DNA of 64,000 nt, from contig JAHRHY010000019.1 in the NCBI GenBank assembly GCA_019671135.1, positions 186,001 to 250,000 of the forward strand, in the 5' to 3' direction. A model generated the notes under the pieces. The model saw only the letters and a program-made list of their open reading frames with translations, was not told where the DNA came from and did no database searches. Positions 43,018 through 54,300 of the stretch are shown in pieces. The position numbers were made by a program, and so were the translations under genes. Within the stretch, counting starts at the first letter, position 1; every line of letters begins with the position of its first letter. Source of the stretch: Linnemannia hyalina (lineage: Eukaryota > Mortierellomycota > Mortierellomycetes > Mortierellales > Mortierellaceae).

Positions 43018-44658
43018 ATGGCGACGTCCTACTATTCCCTACTCATCATGTTACCACCCTTGTTTGCATTCATAGGCCCATTCAACCCATTGACCCTCCA
43101 GCTTATTATGGCCTCAGACAAGTCTAAGGGATCAATGGCGAACAGATCAACAGCACGATCACGGAAATCCTTTCTGGGAAATCTGTCGGCACGCAGATAT
43201 TTGGAGAGCTGCGAGATGATCACCGATTTCAGCTACATTGATTTTCTCAAATTCTCGAATTGTCAACGGTTAACCAAGGACCAATGTGAGGCGCGGTGGA
43301 GTGAAGCTATTAACAAGCTAATGGCCAGTAGTCACGCAGGCCTTCAGAAGAAAGCATTTTCCTTGAAGAAGCAGTGGAAAAACAAGGCCCATTCCGATGA
43401 TTCAGATGTGTTCTGGTCCAAAGTTAAGCGGAAGCTTGGACTCAACATAAGAACGCTGGAAGTTTAAGCAGCTGTAGATACACTTCGGGACAAGCGTGTC
43501 CGAAAAGAGGTCGAGCAGGAGATAAACAATATCGCAGGTAGGTTAAGTAATTGAAGTTGGCTAACATTTGAAAGAGCATCGTCTGACTTGTTATCTTATG
43601 GCTCTGCAACATATGGCCTTTTTGGATGGGACGAGTGAAACTGATGCTATGCTATGCCGAGCCAAGACTCCGCACTGTCGTCATACATCCCCAGCACTAG
43701 CAAGTGATCCTGGTCTGTCAATGATGACCTCGAACTTTTCCTTAGGAGTCTTGAACCCCTTGTACTCGCAGCCCTTGTCTCTTTGTCACTTTGCAGTCTC
43801 TGATCGTGATTTACTTCTGCGCTCTAATAGCCACATTGCCTTCAGCCGTGGACAAGGACGACGAGAACGAGACTACCATCGATGATTTGAACATTATGGA
43901 TGTTGTTGCCGTTGAAGAGAGTGTTAGTGACAGAGAAGGTGCTGGTGATGAAGAGCCTCTCGATGAGGGATGATGAGAGTATCGAGGACTTGGTTTAGGA
44001 AATGGAGGAGTTGATCCAAAAGTCCGAGCCAGGTTTCCATCCCTTAATCACGGCCCTTTATCACGCCGTACGCCCGCTCCCTTTTATTTTTTGAAATGCT
44101 CGAAAGGTGATATATTGTGCTCACGGATAACCAGCACCGTCGCTTCATGTAATTCTTAGGTTCGAAGAGAGCCGTTTCGAAAGGCGCGAGATCGTCCAGA
44201 TATATCTGAGTCACAAGCATTCCTCTACGACTTTGTTTGGGAAAGGCTAGACAAGTTCAACACATGCGACCTATTGTAGAGAAGCACACTTTGTAAGTAT
44301 GTCATGCCTTTGATGTTTGTAATGGTGCTTGGTCGCTCTATCCTAACTCGGCGACGTTTTTTTCATTACCGTAGTGTCGCAGTGGGATCGTTGACCTGGA
44401 CGTTCACCAGAATTCCGAAATCATAATGAAAGAATGACGAAGTGCAGAAACGTCGCGCCTCAACATGAAAGGCTCGAGCTATTAGAAAAGTACAAGAAAG
44501 ACCTCGTTGTCGATGATGGGGAGGATGTTCTGGAAACTGACCTGACCGAGTTGAAGGCGGAATTAGAACGGGACCTTTCCAAGTTCAGAGTGGAACTGAC
44601 GAGAATAAGGCGATCGAGATACTCCTGGTCCTGTAAGATCGACTTTTTTTCTTTCTGA
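43018..44658 (+). pseudogene. Uncharacterised multi-exon gene, probably broken
   Basis: First frame: ATG 43018 or, more likely, the ATG near 43,108 (MASDKSKGSMANRSTARSRK), continuing FSYIDFLKFSNCQRLTKDQC to a TAA at about 43,465. Past this stop the same frame continues TLRDKRVRKEVEQEINNIAG to a donor (GCAG|GTAGGT). Further exon-like pieces are at about 43,840-43,973 (acidic: DDENETTIDDLNIMDVVAVE) and 44434-44658 (coiled coil: ELKAELERDLSKFRVELTRI). In between are stops. I do not recognise the family. The in-frame TAA and missing joints suggest decay, but an alternative exon structure is possible. Confidence 0.35.
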
Positions 44659-44779
44659 CCTATGGCTTTATATGACGGCGTGTTTGAACTCACTCTTTTA
44701 TTTACAAATTGCCTAGGGTGAAGCTCTCGTTGCCTGATACCCTCAAGCGACCCAAGGCGACCGAGAATTCTACGCTTTT

Positions 44780-45118
44780 TGTCTGGCACGTGGTTTGGCA
44801 TACAACTTAAATCATGTGACTGTCCGTCGAACGAAATGGAACCTCGTCCACCATCAAGTGGTCGTCATCATGTTCCTTCTTCATCTCTCCTTCCTTCCAG
44901 TCCCAACTGTTCTAACTCCATCAATCCTCAACTCTGCTATTACACCTTCGTTTCTACACACTACATCCGTTTCTTGGTCCATCGCGTGGCCCAATATACC
45001 CTTCAACTCTCAGTTGATTGCAATGTCATTGTCATGAAAATTCATTTGTTTCACTTACAAAAAGGTAAAATGTTACAATACCTATGCTCCCCCCGAAGAG
45101 CGAGTATGGCGTCGTTCG
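44780..45118. other. Spacer without recognisable gene
   Basis: Ser-rich frames on the plus strand overlap here without any known pattern. I see no supportable gene. Confidence 0.4.
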
Positions 45119-45650
45119 GCACGCCCAACCGTTCCAGTATCTTTGACCACATCTCTGATCATTGGGAACCTGTGGATCGTTGGGAATGTGTGTATTGGTC
45201 AAACATCGGGTAAAGCCTCCCCTGCCATCAGGGTTGGTGATGTACCAGCACCATTCACTCGCTTGCCTTGCGAGAGTGCAATGGTTGCGTTGGTTGGCTT
45301 AGCGACTTCGCCTCTAAGCTGTTGAACATGGATCCCGCAAGTCCTTGGTCACTGTTGCTTCTTTTAAAGGCTGCTCAATCCAACTCTTCACCGTACCATT
45401 TTCTACGCCAGCACGCCCAACCGTTCCAGTATCTTTGACCGCGTCTCTGGTCATTGGGAACCTGTGGATCGTTGGGAATGTGTCAATTGGTCAAACATCG
45501 GGTGAAGCCTCCCTGCCATCAGGGTCGGTGATGTACCAGCGTTCTTTACACTCGTTTGCCGTGTGAGAGTGAAAGACGTGTTGGTTGGCTTAGTGGCCCT
45601 CACGAAAACATATTGAACATGGATTGCACACATCCTTGGTTAATGTTTGT
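45119..45650. repeat. ~235-bp direct repeat, two copies
   Basis: GCACGCCCAACCGTTCCAGT starts copies at 45119 and 45411 (period 292). Similarity runs to the GAACATGGAT...TCCTTGGT end of each, with several indels. Neither copy carries a continuous reading frame. Confidence 0.82.
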
Positions 45651-46414
45651 TGACGTGATATTTTTCTGACATGCGCATCCCGACATGGCTTTGTTTTGAT
45701 GAGCGTCATACTAACACAATTTTCCACGTTTTTGCTTCATATAATGGGCGGCTACTGAGAGAATCGCCCAGACAGCAACGTCGACTGGCGAACATCGATG
45801 AATAATCCTTTTCCGTGTATGTCTGGCCGCTAAATGCCCTCCCACGAATGCATTGATGAACATCTCTGCAAGTAGACGCGACGAGAGCTGGCATGCAATG
45901 CGTTTGAACAGGCTCCGCCGATACAAATGAATAGTTCCTCGCTGCTGTTCTTAGGAAGCCGTGGCTGCTCTTGACCCAATGGCCGTTGTCTTTGTCATGT
46001 TCTGGCCACATCTACGACAAACTAAACCCAGTGGCACTGTCATCTTCAAACCTTTGACGAGCTCGGCGACTTTGCTGGCGCCGTGGACTGCCTCAAGCTT
46101 TTCCGATCGCTATCATTCAGCAGACAATTAGTCCTTCGATTCTAATGAGCAAGAAAACTGCAGTCCAGACTTGTGTCCTATGTGTGATCATGTCGGAAAC
46201 TACCTCAAGGCGATACTAGACACCATATCATAATACGCGCAATATACCTGCATCCTGAACAAGATTTTTGCACTCCCCATGATCTCTCCACCTGACATCA
46301 CTAATGGTCCAGTTCATTCTCTTCCGGCATTTGACGCACAGTCCCTTTTCCTTGAGTTTGATGGGGCTTGGATGACACACTTCACCGCAACAATTTTGAG
46401 AAAGTTAGTTTTGG
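45651..46414. other. Spacer with short minus-strand coding traces
   Basis: A 30-codon frame at 46043..45951 (minus) holds CRRCGQNM, a zinc-ribbon-like half. An overlapping frame (46011..45706) continues for 101 codons without stops. They may be exons of a lost gene. No family recognised. Confidence 0.3.
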
Positions 46415-48436
46415 TCATACTTGGAAGTTTGGAGCCATCATGAAAGTACTTTGACAAAATCGGGGCGTTGCCATTATATCGAAAAAAGGACACAGGTGCT
46501 TCTTAAGAGTGAGTCTAAGGTGCTTGGCTACTGACTTACCCCCCTCTCCACCCCCAAAAAAAAGCTTCGAATAAAAAGTCATTTTCGTTGCCACCTTACC
46601 CATACTCCATAGCCAACAAACTTGCACATTCGGCCCCCGTTGGAAAGCAAGCTTGATGGCGATAGGTAGAGGCTTGAATTCAGATAATTTTGGCCCGAGG
46701 TAATATATAGTATACTCGAAAACCATCGATTTCCAAGCGGCATCCTGGAGCAATTTACTGACGTCCTCTGCGACATGTGCTAATGCCCATTCCAAATGAA
46801 AGTCTTTGTGATCATCCGAGGACAACGGTGGAGAAGACGGTCGCTGAACTTAAACGAATCCCTCCCTTGCCGAAAGCATCGCATCGCCCTCAGCGGCTCG
46901 TTGACGGAATCAATGGCCAGCCGAACACGTTCATACGTACTTTTTTTTTTGGCGCCGGCTTTATCATCGGGATCGAGGCTCAGTTCGTCCTTTGGGTTTT
47001 CCAGGACGTATCTCGGCACGCCGCCCTATCAGGTCGTAGAGCTCTTCCATGAATTCCTTGGTTGCCGCCTCAAAACCCCTGATATCGCCCCGGCACTGCT
47101 CCAGCTCCTCCAGCACCCACGGGGCCATGTAGTAACGCCTTGATACTCGATGGTTGATTTCCTGATATTGGTTCGTCTCGGAATACGGGGTCTCCAGTGA
47201 TGCCGATAAAACGGTTCTTGCCTCAACAAGCTGTGGGTCCGGGGAGCTGTCGACTAAATACCACGTTTCGCGTAGACCAAGGAATGATCGAAAATCCTCG
47301 ATGTCTCCATAGCGTAGAGTAGACACACCGCCATACACGTAGCACTTGGAGCCCCCTTTCTCTTGGAAAATGACAAATAGGCGGACTGTCGTCAAGGTTT
47401 GCAGCAAGAAGTATGATGGTGAAGTATACGAGGAAGGTTGATTTGCCGATTCCCGATGTTCCAGTGATAACAACGCGCTTCCACGCCCTATTCCTAGGAC
47501 TGTCTTGAAATTTCGCTGTAAAGATCGTTTTAGGCTTGTCGAACATAAAGGCCTTTTGCGCTGACCACAGGGAATCGAGTGCTGGAAGGCGTAGATATTA
47601 GATCTAACTCTTGGAAAGATAGATCTCGGCGAGCGCGGGCGGTGCTAGACAACGAATCGAAAGTGTCCGTCCTGTCAATCTCCTGACCGATTAAATCAAG
47701 TAGCGATACTCTTTCTTTGTTGATGAGACGAGAGAGGTCAGATCGGCCATCCACTACAGCCTTTTCCGTAAGACCAGCCGCTTCAATCGCATTCCTCAGC
47801 GTACACGTGTCAAGACGTTTGCTCTTGGAAGAGGACCCTAGTAAATGAAGCGGCGCACAAGCAAAGGGAGAAACCAAGAACATTAGCAACTCCTACATGA
47901 AAAACAAAGTAGTGGTTTCGAAAATGAATGTCATAACACAGCTAAGCAATGGGGAGGAGACAAATTACCCACCTGCATCTTCATCGTAGTATCTTTTCGG
48001 AGCTACAGGAAGTAAAAAGAGAATATAGGCAAATACCACGAATGGACATTGCTATACCATATAGTCATGCAGAGAGGCCAAGCAAGAGCAAAACGCGATG
48101 TAATACCTGAGGGTCGTTGCACGATGAGATGGATTGTTTTCTTGGGTGGTGTTTCCTCAAAGACATCGGAGATCGTCTGTCGGGCCAAGCTCAGTCGTTG
48201 GTGCCGTAATCTTCTGGACTACCGGCTTGAGCTTGTAGGCAGGAACAACTGGAATGGATACGCGCCAGAGAGTGAGCTTGTCTGGATTCGACATCTTGAA
48301 AGTCGTTGGTCCTCTTTTTCTTGATGAGCTTCTTGAGGTCACCAATAGAATCGCTTGAGAGAATTTTAACAGAGAACACCTTGGAGGTAGACTCTCCATC
48401 AATAAGATAGAACAAGGTCAAGTGATTGTTGGTCAT
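46415..48436 (-). pseudogene. Crinkler (CRN)-type NTPase effector gene, multiply frameshifted
   Basis: Reading 5' to 3' on the minus strand. ATG 48436 opens a classic header (LTLFYLIDGESTS, then SIGDLKKLI). A DWL-like piece (LTLWRVSIPV) and IHLIVQRPS follow in shifted frames. Short exons come next near 48,003-47,974 and 47,889-47,530 (KSKRLDTCTLRNAIEAAGLT). Then comes a P-loop NTPase (ITGTSGIGKSTFLVYF, ~47,450) with YYMAPWVLEELEQCRGD downstream, a GGVPRYVL-like region near 47,030, and C-terminal sequence to 46415. This order is that of Crinkler proteins. The frame changes near 48,295, 48,185, 47,550, 47,390, 47,030 and 46,815, so no intact product is expected. Family knowledge: header, NTPase and nuclease-like effector domains. 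Confidence 0.75.
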
Positions 48437-49046
48437 GGTGTTCGGGTGCAATAGTGGATGGAGAAAAAGTTGATGGCTGATGGGGAAAAGGAAGGGGAAG
48501 GATTAAAAGAAAAGAAAGTTGAAAAAAAGGCGAGGGATGAAGTAGAAATGGTGACAAAGGCGATGATGAAGGCGTGGGAATGAATCGATGAGAAGGGTGT
48601 GGAATGCAAGGAAGAGAGATGAAAGAGGAGAGTTCGGACACTCGGCCTGTGGCAATATAGAACGAAAGAAGGGAGAAGGGGTCCAATAAGAGATAAGGAT
48701 CCCAGTCGCCAGCCTCAGAAGGGCCTGGTCCCTGGACCCTTCGTTCGTTGGAGCTTATGTTAGTGGCGCAACCAACTTCATAGCCAATTGGTCTCACATC
48801 TTTCTTTCGCCGTTGCCAACGTCTTCACCTGCTCTCCCTCGCTTACATCACTCCTCTCCTTTCTATGTAATCTCCATCTTCTCTGTCATCATCCATGGCA
48901 CACTTCCATCTTCACACATCACACATCTTCCCACCTCCACTGACATCCACTCCTCCCCTCCACTTCCCATCATCGCCCCTTCTTCCTCCTTCCTTCTTCC
49001 CTCCTTCTCCCCTCACTCTTTCACACTATACTTAACCACTAATCTA
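48437..49046. other. Divergent intergenic region
   Basis: 610 bp between the Crinkler pseudogene and the membrane-protein gene. It turns from A/G-rich to C/T-rich around 48,800, with pyrimidine-rich sequence just before ATG 49047. No gene seen. Confidence 0.6.
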
Positions 49047-50834
49047 ATGCACACCAAACCCCCATTCTTCATTGTCACCCTCCTCCCCATACTCCTCCTC
49101 CTCCTCCTCTCCACATCCGCATCACCCGCCCCACCATCTCATCCAACAACGACAGCCTCACAACCACACCCAGCAACACCAACATTACAACAGCCACCTC
49201 CACCTCCACCCCTTCCAAAAAGGTGCCGCACCTGCCCGCAAAACAACACCGTCGGCCTAACCTGCTTCAAAAACACCCTCTGCATCCCCCTCTCCCTCCT
49301 CTGCTCCCCTCTTCCCTCCTCCACCAATACCTCACTCCCTTCCCTCCCCACCACAACCCCTTCCAGTCCTTGCCCAGACCTCCCCTCCATCCACCTCCCA
49401 AGGGCAGGTGCAACAAACCCAATCCCAGAACCAGGGTCGGTCCTCTGCAACCCTAACACTAACCTCTGTCAGGATCCCACGTTTCTGCCACTCCCGGCCC
49501 CGGGTGTTGGAAGCATCCGTCGTGATACTTCTTCGTCTTGTCTAAAAGGCGCCTTCTTTTCCCTCTACCCTTCTTCTTCCGAAGTAGGAGAGGCAGGAGC
49601 GAGTGAAAGTGGAAGTGAGGGCGTGCAGCAGAAATACATTCAATCCTGCATCGTCTCGACATCTCTTCCCTCCAACAGTAACAGTAACAACAACAACAAC
49701 TTGGGAGGACAACCACCCTGTCAGGACTGGGAGTACCGAGTCGGAGACTCATGCCTCCTCCGCCTCTGCGGCGGCCCACCGTCCTCACAAGAACTCTCAT
49801 GTGTCCTCCCCTACACCTGCCGCAAACCCACTCCCTCCTCCTCCTCCTTACCAGACACCACTACTTCGTCATACGGTGTCTGCTCAAACTCGACCAACCC
49901 ACACCCAGACGATACTGACCCTTCCACCAAACCGCAATCATCCAAAAAAGACCTCATCCTCTTCAACCTCCTAATCGCACTCTGCTCCCTCGTCGGCCTG
50001 ACAGCCCTCCTCTTCCTGGCACACCACCTCCGGAAACGATACCTCCAACGCCAAGGACGGTACCTCCCTTGGACCAGGCAGGACAAAACTCATTTCTTCC
50101 AGGCCTTGATCTGCAGGAAGGAGATGGGGAAGTTGTGGGAGGAGAGGAGGGAGAGATTGAGAGTTCTGCAGGAGAGGGAGTTAAAGTGGAAGCCTACTAC
50201 TTCTGCTTTAGATGGGCAGAGACGAAGGGAGGGCAGTGGTGAAAGTGATAGTCAGGAATCAGTGGCGATGTATATTTTACATCCTAGAACTACAACGTCA
50301 ACGCAATCAAGGAGTACGAGAGCCCTTCCTCAGCAATCACCTTCTTCTTCTTCTATACCCTCACCTACAGTAACAACAACAACACCTACACCTACAACAA
50401 CGCCAATACACCCAACGATACCCCCACCCATCCACCTCCTCCCTTCCACAACCTCCTCCCCCTCTGACAATAACCGCCGTCCGATATCCCACACAGACTC
50501 AGAATCAACCGACACATCCTCCACCTCACAAGCAATGATGATGACACACCAATCCCTCCGCCACAGACCCGTGCTCGACATCTTTGCCCGTCGCTGGCAA
50601 CAGCAACAGCAGCAGTTCCAACTTCAACAACAGCAGCAACAACAACAGCAGCCACAAGACGGTCAGCAACAAGGCGATAGGGCCAGGGAGGAAGTAGAAC
50701 CCCTACCATTGTATCATCAAGGGCCTGATCTCCCTGCCTATCGTGTCCGTTCTCCTGAACCTGTACAAGAACCTACTCCGCGGGATCAGGAACACGAACA
50801 ATCTCGGGATCAAGGCCCGGCCTCAGAAAGATGA
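49047..50834 (+). CDS. Single-pass membrane protein with Cys-rich ectodomain
   Basis: Intronless, 595 aa from ATG 49047. The frame is open to 48813, but 49047 starts with a textbook signal peptide (KPPFFIVTLLPILLLLLLST). The ectodomain (about residues 25-305) is Pro/Thr/Ser-rich with spaced cysteines (RCRTCPQNN, LTCFKNTLCIP, CQDWEYRVGDSCLLRLCGG). One membrane segment follows at about 310-335 (LFNLLIALCSLVGLTALLFL), then a basic stop-transfer sequence (RKRYLQRQGR). The cytosolic tail is low-complexity with a poly-Gln run near residue 520-540. The layout suggests a cell-surface or vacuolar type-I membrane protein. I do not recognise a named family; a wall-stress or adhesion role would be a guess. 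Confidence 0.78.
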   Translation: MHTKPPFFIVTLLPILLLLLLSTSASPAPPSHPTTTASQPHPATPTLQQPPPPPPLPKRCRTCPQNNTVGLTCFKNTLCIPLSLLCSPLPSSTNTSLPSLPTTTPSSPCPDLPSIHLPRAGATNPIPEPGSVLCNPNTNLCQDPTFLPLPAPGVGSIRRDTSSSCLKGAFFSLYPSSSEVGEAGASESGSEGVQQKYIQSCIVSTSLPSNSNSNNNNNLGGQPPCQDWEYRVGDSCLLRLCGGPPSSQELSCVLPYTCRKPTPSSSSLPDTTTSSYGVCSNSTNPHPDDTDPSTKPQSSKKDLILFNLLIALCSLVGLTALLFLAHHLRKRYLQRQGRYLPWTRQDKTHFFQALICRKEMGKLWEERRERLRVLQERELKWKPTTSALDGQRRREGSGESDSQESVAMYILHPRTTTSTQSRSTRALPQQSPSSSSIPSPTVTTTTPTPTTTPIHPTIPPPIHLLPSTTSSPSDNNRRPISHTDSESTDTSSTSQAMMMTHQSLRHRPVLDIFARRWQQQQQQFQLQQQQQQQQQPQDGQQQGDRAREEVEPLPLYHQGPDLPAYRVRSPEPVQEPTPRDQEHEQSRDQGPASER

Positions 50835-51385
50835 TTGAGAAACTCCACCCCTCAATAAAAAAAAATGTGTGCTTTCCTTCTTTCCTTCTTAGTTTTTTTT
50901 TTCACACAACTCTTGAACGGCTCTCAGCCTTCCCCCCCCCCCCACCGCAATTAGCGCCAACTCTGTTTCGTTTGTCCACCTGGGCGCTGTTTTCCCTTTT
51001 TGTAGCTTTTGTGCCAATCCTTTTTCACACGTGCTCCCCACTCATTCATTCAAATACGATTCTAGCACGACTATTCATTCAAATACAAAACAGGGCTTGA
51101 CCGTTCATTTAGACAGGGCCTGGAAGATGGGCAATTAAAAAGAACAATTACGCCCTTTTCTCAATTCTTCACTTTATGACAATTGAATGGTTTTGTGGGA
51201 AGCGAAAAGAGAAGGGAGATGAATATATGTATATGGTACAAGGTAGAAGGGTGTGTGTGTGAGAGAGAGAGAGAGATAGTACAAATTAGTTGCGGAAAAG
51301 GGAAACGAAAATGATCCAAGAGCGCATGTAGTAAAGTAAAGAAAAGAAAAGGGACGCCTCTCAACAGTGGTGCCGAAAAGGGACG
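50835..51385. other. Convergent 3' spacer
   Basis: Shared downstream region of the membrane-protein gene (plus) and the channel gene (minus). It contains a C-run at about 50,933-50,943 and a GA/GT-rich microsatellite near 51,250-51,276. No gene seen. Confidence 0.6.
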
Positions 51386-54300
51386 TTAAACGTTGGGAGG
51401 TTTGGTGTTTTCGGAGAGATCGAGGTGAGAAGGCTGGGCCATTGGCAGCTGACCCAGCGCACGCGACAATCCAGTCGCCCCCGTCCCACGCTGCTCATCC
51501 ATAGCTCCGGTGCCCGTCATATTAATCGCCGTATGCGATGGGGTTCCATCAGCACCAACAACAGCAGGCCTTGCTCCAGTATCCACAACCAAGCCCGCCT
51601 CTTCATCGTCATCGTCGTCATCGTCATCATCGTCATCATCGTCGTGACGATCCATACTGCCTCGGCGACGACTCCATCTTCCACCAGTTTCGTATCCGAA
51701 CCGCGGGTTCTCGTTCGCCTCCAACACATCATCATCAGGGTCGCCAAAGATCATGTTGAAGAACGCTCCTGCTACTCCTGGTCTGCGAGTCGTTGTCGTC
51801 GTAGCGGCGCCAGCAGCAGTACCAACAGTTCCATTTCCACCATTAGTCGGGGCGCCATTCAACGTTCCTCCAGCGCTCGTGTTCACAGGAGCAGTTGCTC
51901 CAGTAACGATGCCTGAAGAAACTGTCGACGAATACGACTGCGGCAAAGCTGGGTGGTCCATGCTAGGGCGGCGGTGAGGGCTTCCATGATGGATACTGTT
52001 ACCCTGTCCATGACTGATCGTATGGCGATGATGCATCACAGGTCCCGCAAACATGGTCGAACGAACCGTCAAAGGTGGTGATGCCGTTCCGCTAGTATCC
52101 TGAACAAACGAGACGCGAGGACTCTGGTGTGCCGACGAGGGTTGCTTGGGAGAGTGAGACAGCATGGTGCTGCTTCGTTGAGGAGTCGTGCCATGGTAAG
52201 GGTTACGGACACTTAGGAATGGAGAGGGTATCGGCTGCGGGGAAGTGCCATTTGAAAATTCTGCAACTGCGGTATCGCGGCCGTAGGGGTCGCTTCCAAC
52301 AGGCAATGGCGCAGGTGGCATCGACACGCTCCTCTTGAATCGAGTGTTTTTGGGGCTTAGTCCTGCTTGGTGCTCGGATCTCTGGGGCGAGTGTGATGAT
52401 GCCTGGGCCTGGGCGCGTGGGGTGGAAGGTGAAAACTTGCGAAGAGTATTCATCGAGGCAGAGTGCGTAATAGGCGACGTCGTTAGAGGTGTGGTGGCTG
52501 TCATGGGCGAAGTAGCCTCGAATCCACTAATGCCGGAATAATCTCGTTGTCCTGGCTTGATGTTGCTGCGAGCATTATGGTTCCTGAAGAATGACGGTGT
52601 AGTCATAGAATGATCCAAAGCGAGCCCTGACTCGTCCCCGTAACCTCTCTTCTCGTCATAGCGATCCCAGCTGGATCCAGGTCCGGGGGTTGAAGGAGGT
52701 CCGTTGCTAATAGGATGGTCTGAGAGACAGCCCTCCCAGTTCGATGGCGATGGCAGAGAAACTCCCATGCCAAGATCAAAGGTGGACCCATCCGTGTTCC
52801 TGCGCTGGCTATATCCTCGTTGATGTTGGTGTTGTTGGTGTTGTTGCTGGTGATCTTTGTGGTTCTGATGAGGGCTCCTCATGAGGTCTTCGTCCTTGTC
52901 ACGCACACGGAGCTCCAACTTGTTGGCTGTGGTCGAGCTGTTGAGCGCGAAATCGATTTCAACAGTGTCGTCCAAATCCCAATGTTCGTAGAGAGGGTTC
53001 TTGGGTAACCACAACTTGCGGTTCAGGGGCTTGAGCAGTGCAGGGTGGACATAGGTCTCAAATTGCGAGGTCCTGTCCTGGTAGGTGATCTTGGACGGAG
53101 AGTGCTCAAAGTGCGATGCCAAAGGTCGCGACGCCATCCCCGAATTGCGCACACCAAACGACTCTACATAGAAACCATCCTCGTCCAAGAATCCTGCAGA
53201 GGTGTTGTTGCCTTGCTCGAAATCCTTAGGACTCTCCAGCAAATCGCCGCCGACAGTAAACAATCGAATCTCTCGTGTTGAGCTCTCGTTGGATTCAGGC
53301 GAAGGATCGGTGGGCTCCTGGGTGTTGATCTTGAGCTGGAGCGAGTTCCTGGAGCTGCTCTTAAACGTCTTGAGGTTGTGCACTGGCTCGGGAATAATGT
53401 CCGAGGAATGTGGTGCCTCCATTCCAAGTGCTTCCATGACCGAGAATGGTTTGTGCCCAACCTCTCCTACGTCTTCAGTCTTGTTGGAGACAAGGTTATC
53501 CGTAGTCGGTGACATGTTTCCTGTGGTACCTTCACCGTCTGTTCCTGTGCTAGGTTTCTGGGAGTGTGTCGACTGTGCTGAGCTAATGACTTCGAACGAA
53601 GGGCGGACAAACTCGGCCGAGTCTGCTCGTTCAAACGAGTTGTCGATCCCGCAGTGGTATCCATTGAAAACCTTGTCCGGACCAAATCCTCCCTCTGAGT
53701 GCCTGTTTCGGCGTCGTCGCAAGGCAGTGGCGTCCTGGACGGCACTTGAATGAGCCGGGATCTCGTCACCGTTCATAGGGATCTCGTTCATGGCGCAAGA
53801 CGAGTCGTTGTCAAAGGTCCGCAATCCCGTATCCAGAGGCAAGAATTTAGTGCGCGACTTGAACAGGTCTCCACAGAGGATCTTGAAGTAGGCCGTGATA
53901 CCGACCAGGAAGGCGATAAAGAATCCTCCAACGATGGCCTTCTTCAGCCAGAGGACACCAATCATTGTGATCTGAAAGATGATCAGGCCATCGGTCGTGT
54001 ACTGAAAGACATGTCGGAAGAACCTGCCGCTATTTTCGTACTTTCTGATGTAGCAGTAGGCGAACTGGTACTTGAAGACGAGGAGAGCAAAGCCGAAATA
54101 GGGGATGGCAGCGAAAAGGATCAGAGGGCTGATGACGGAGTATATGAAGGTGACGACCAGGGCGAGAATGCTTTGTGGATAGTAGTAGTAGTACTGGAAG
54201 CACCATGGGATGGTGGCTCGTTGAAGTGAGCGAGGTGTGGGCGCAAGTTTCTTGGAGGTGACGAACGAGTGTATGATCAGCTGCGCCCAGACTTGAACCA

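Noticed and set aside
48399..48797. 132-codon minus-strand frame upstream of the Crinkler header
   Set aside because: Ser/Pro/Leu-rich promoter sequence; the header starts at the ATG at 48436, which lies inside this region in another frame.
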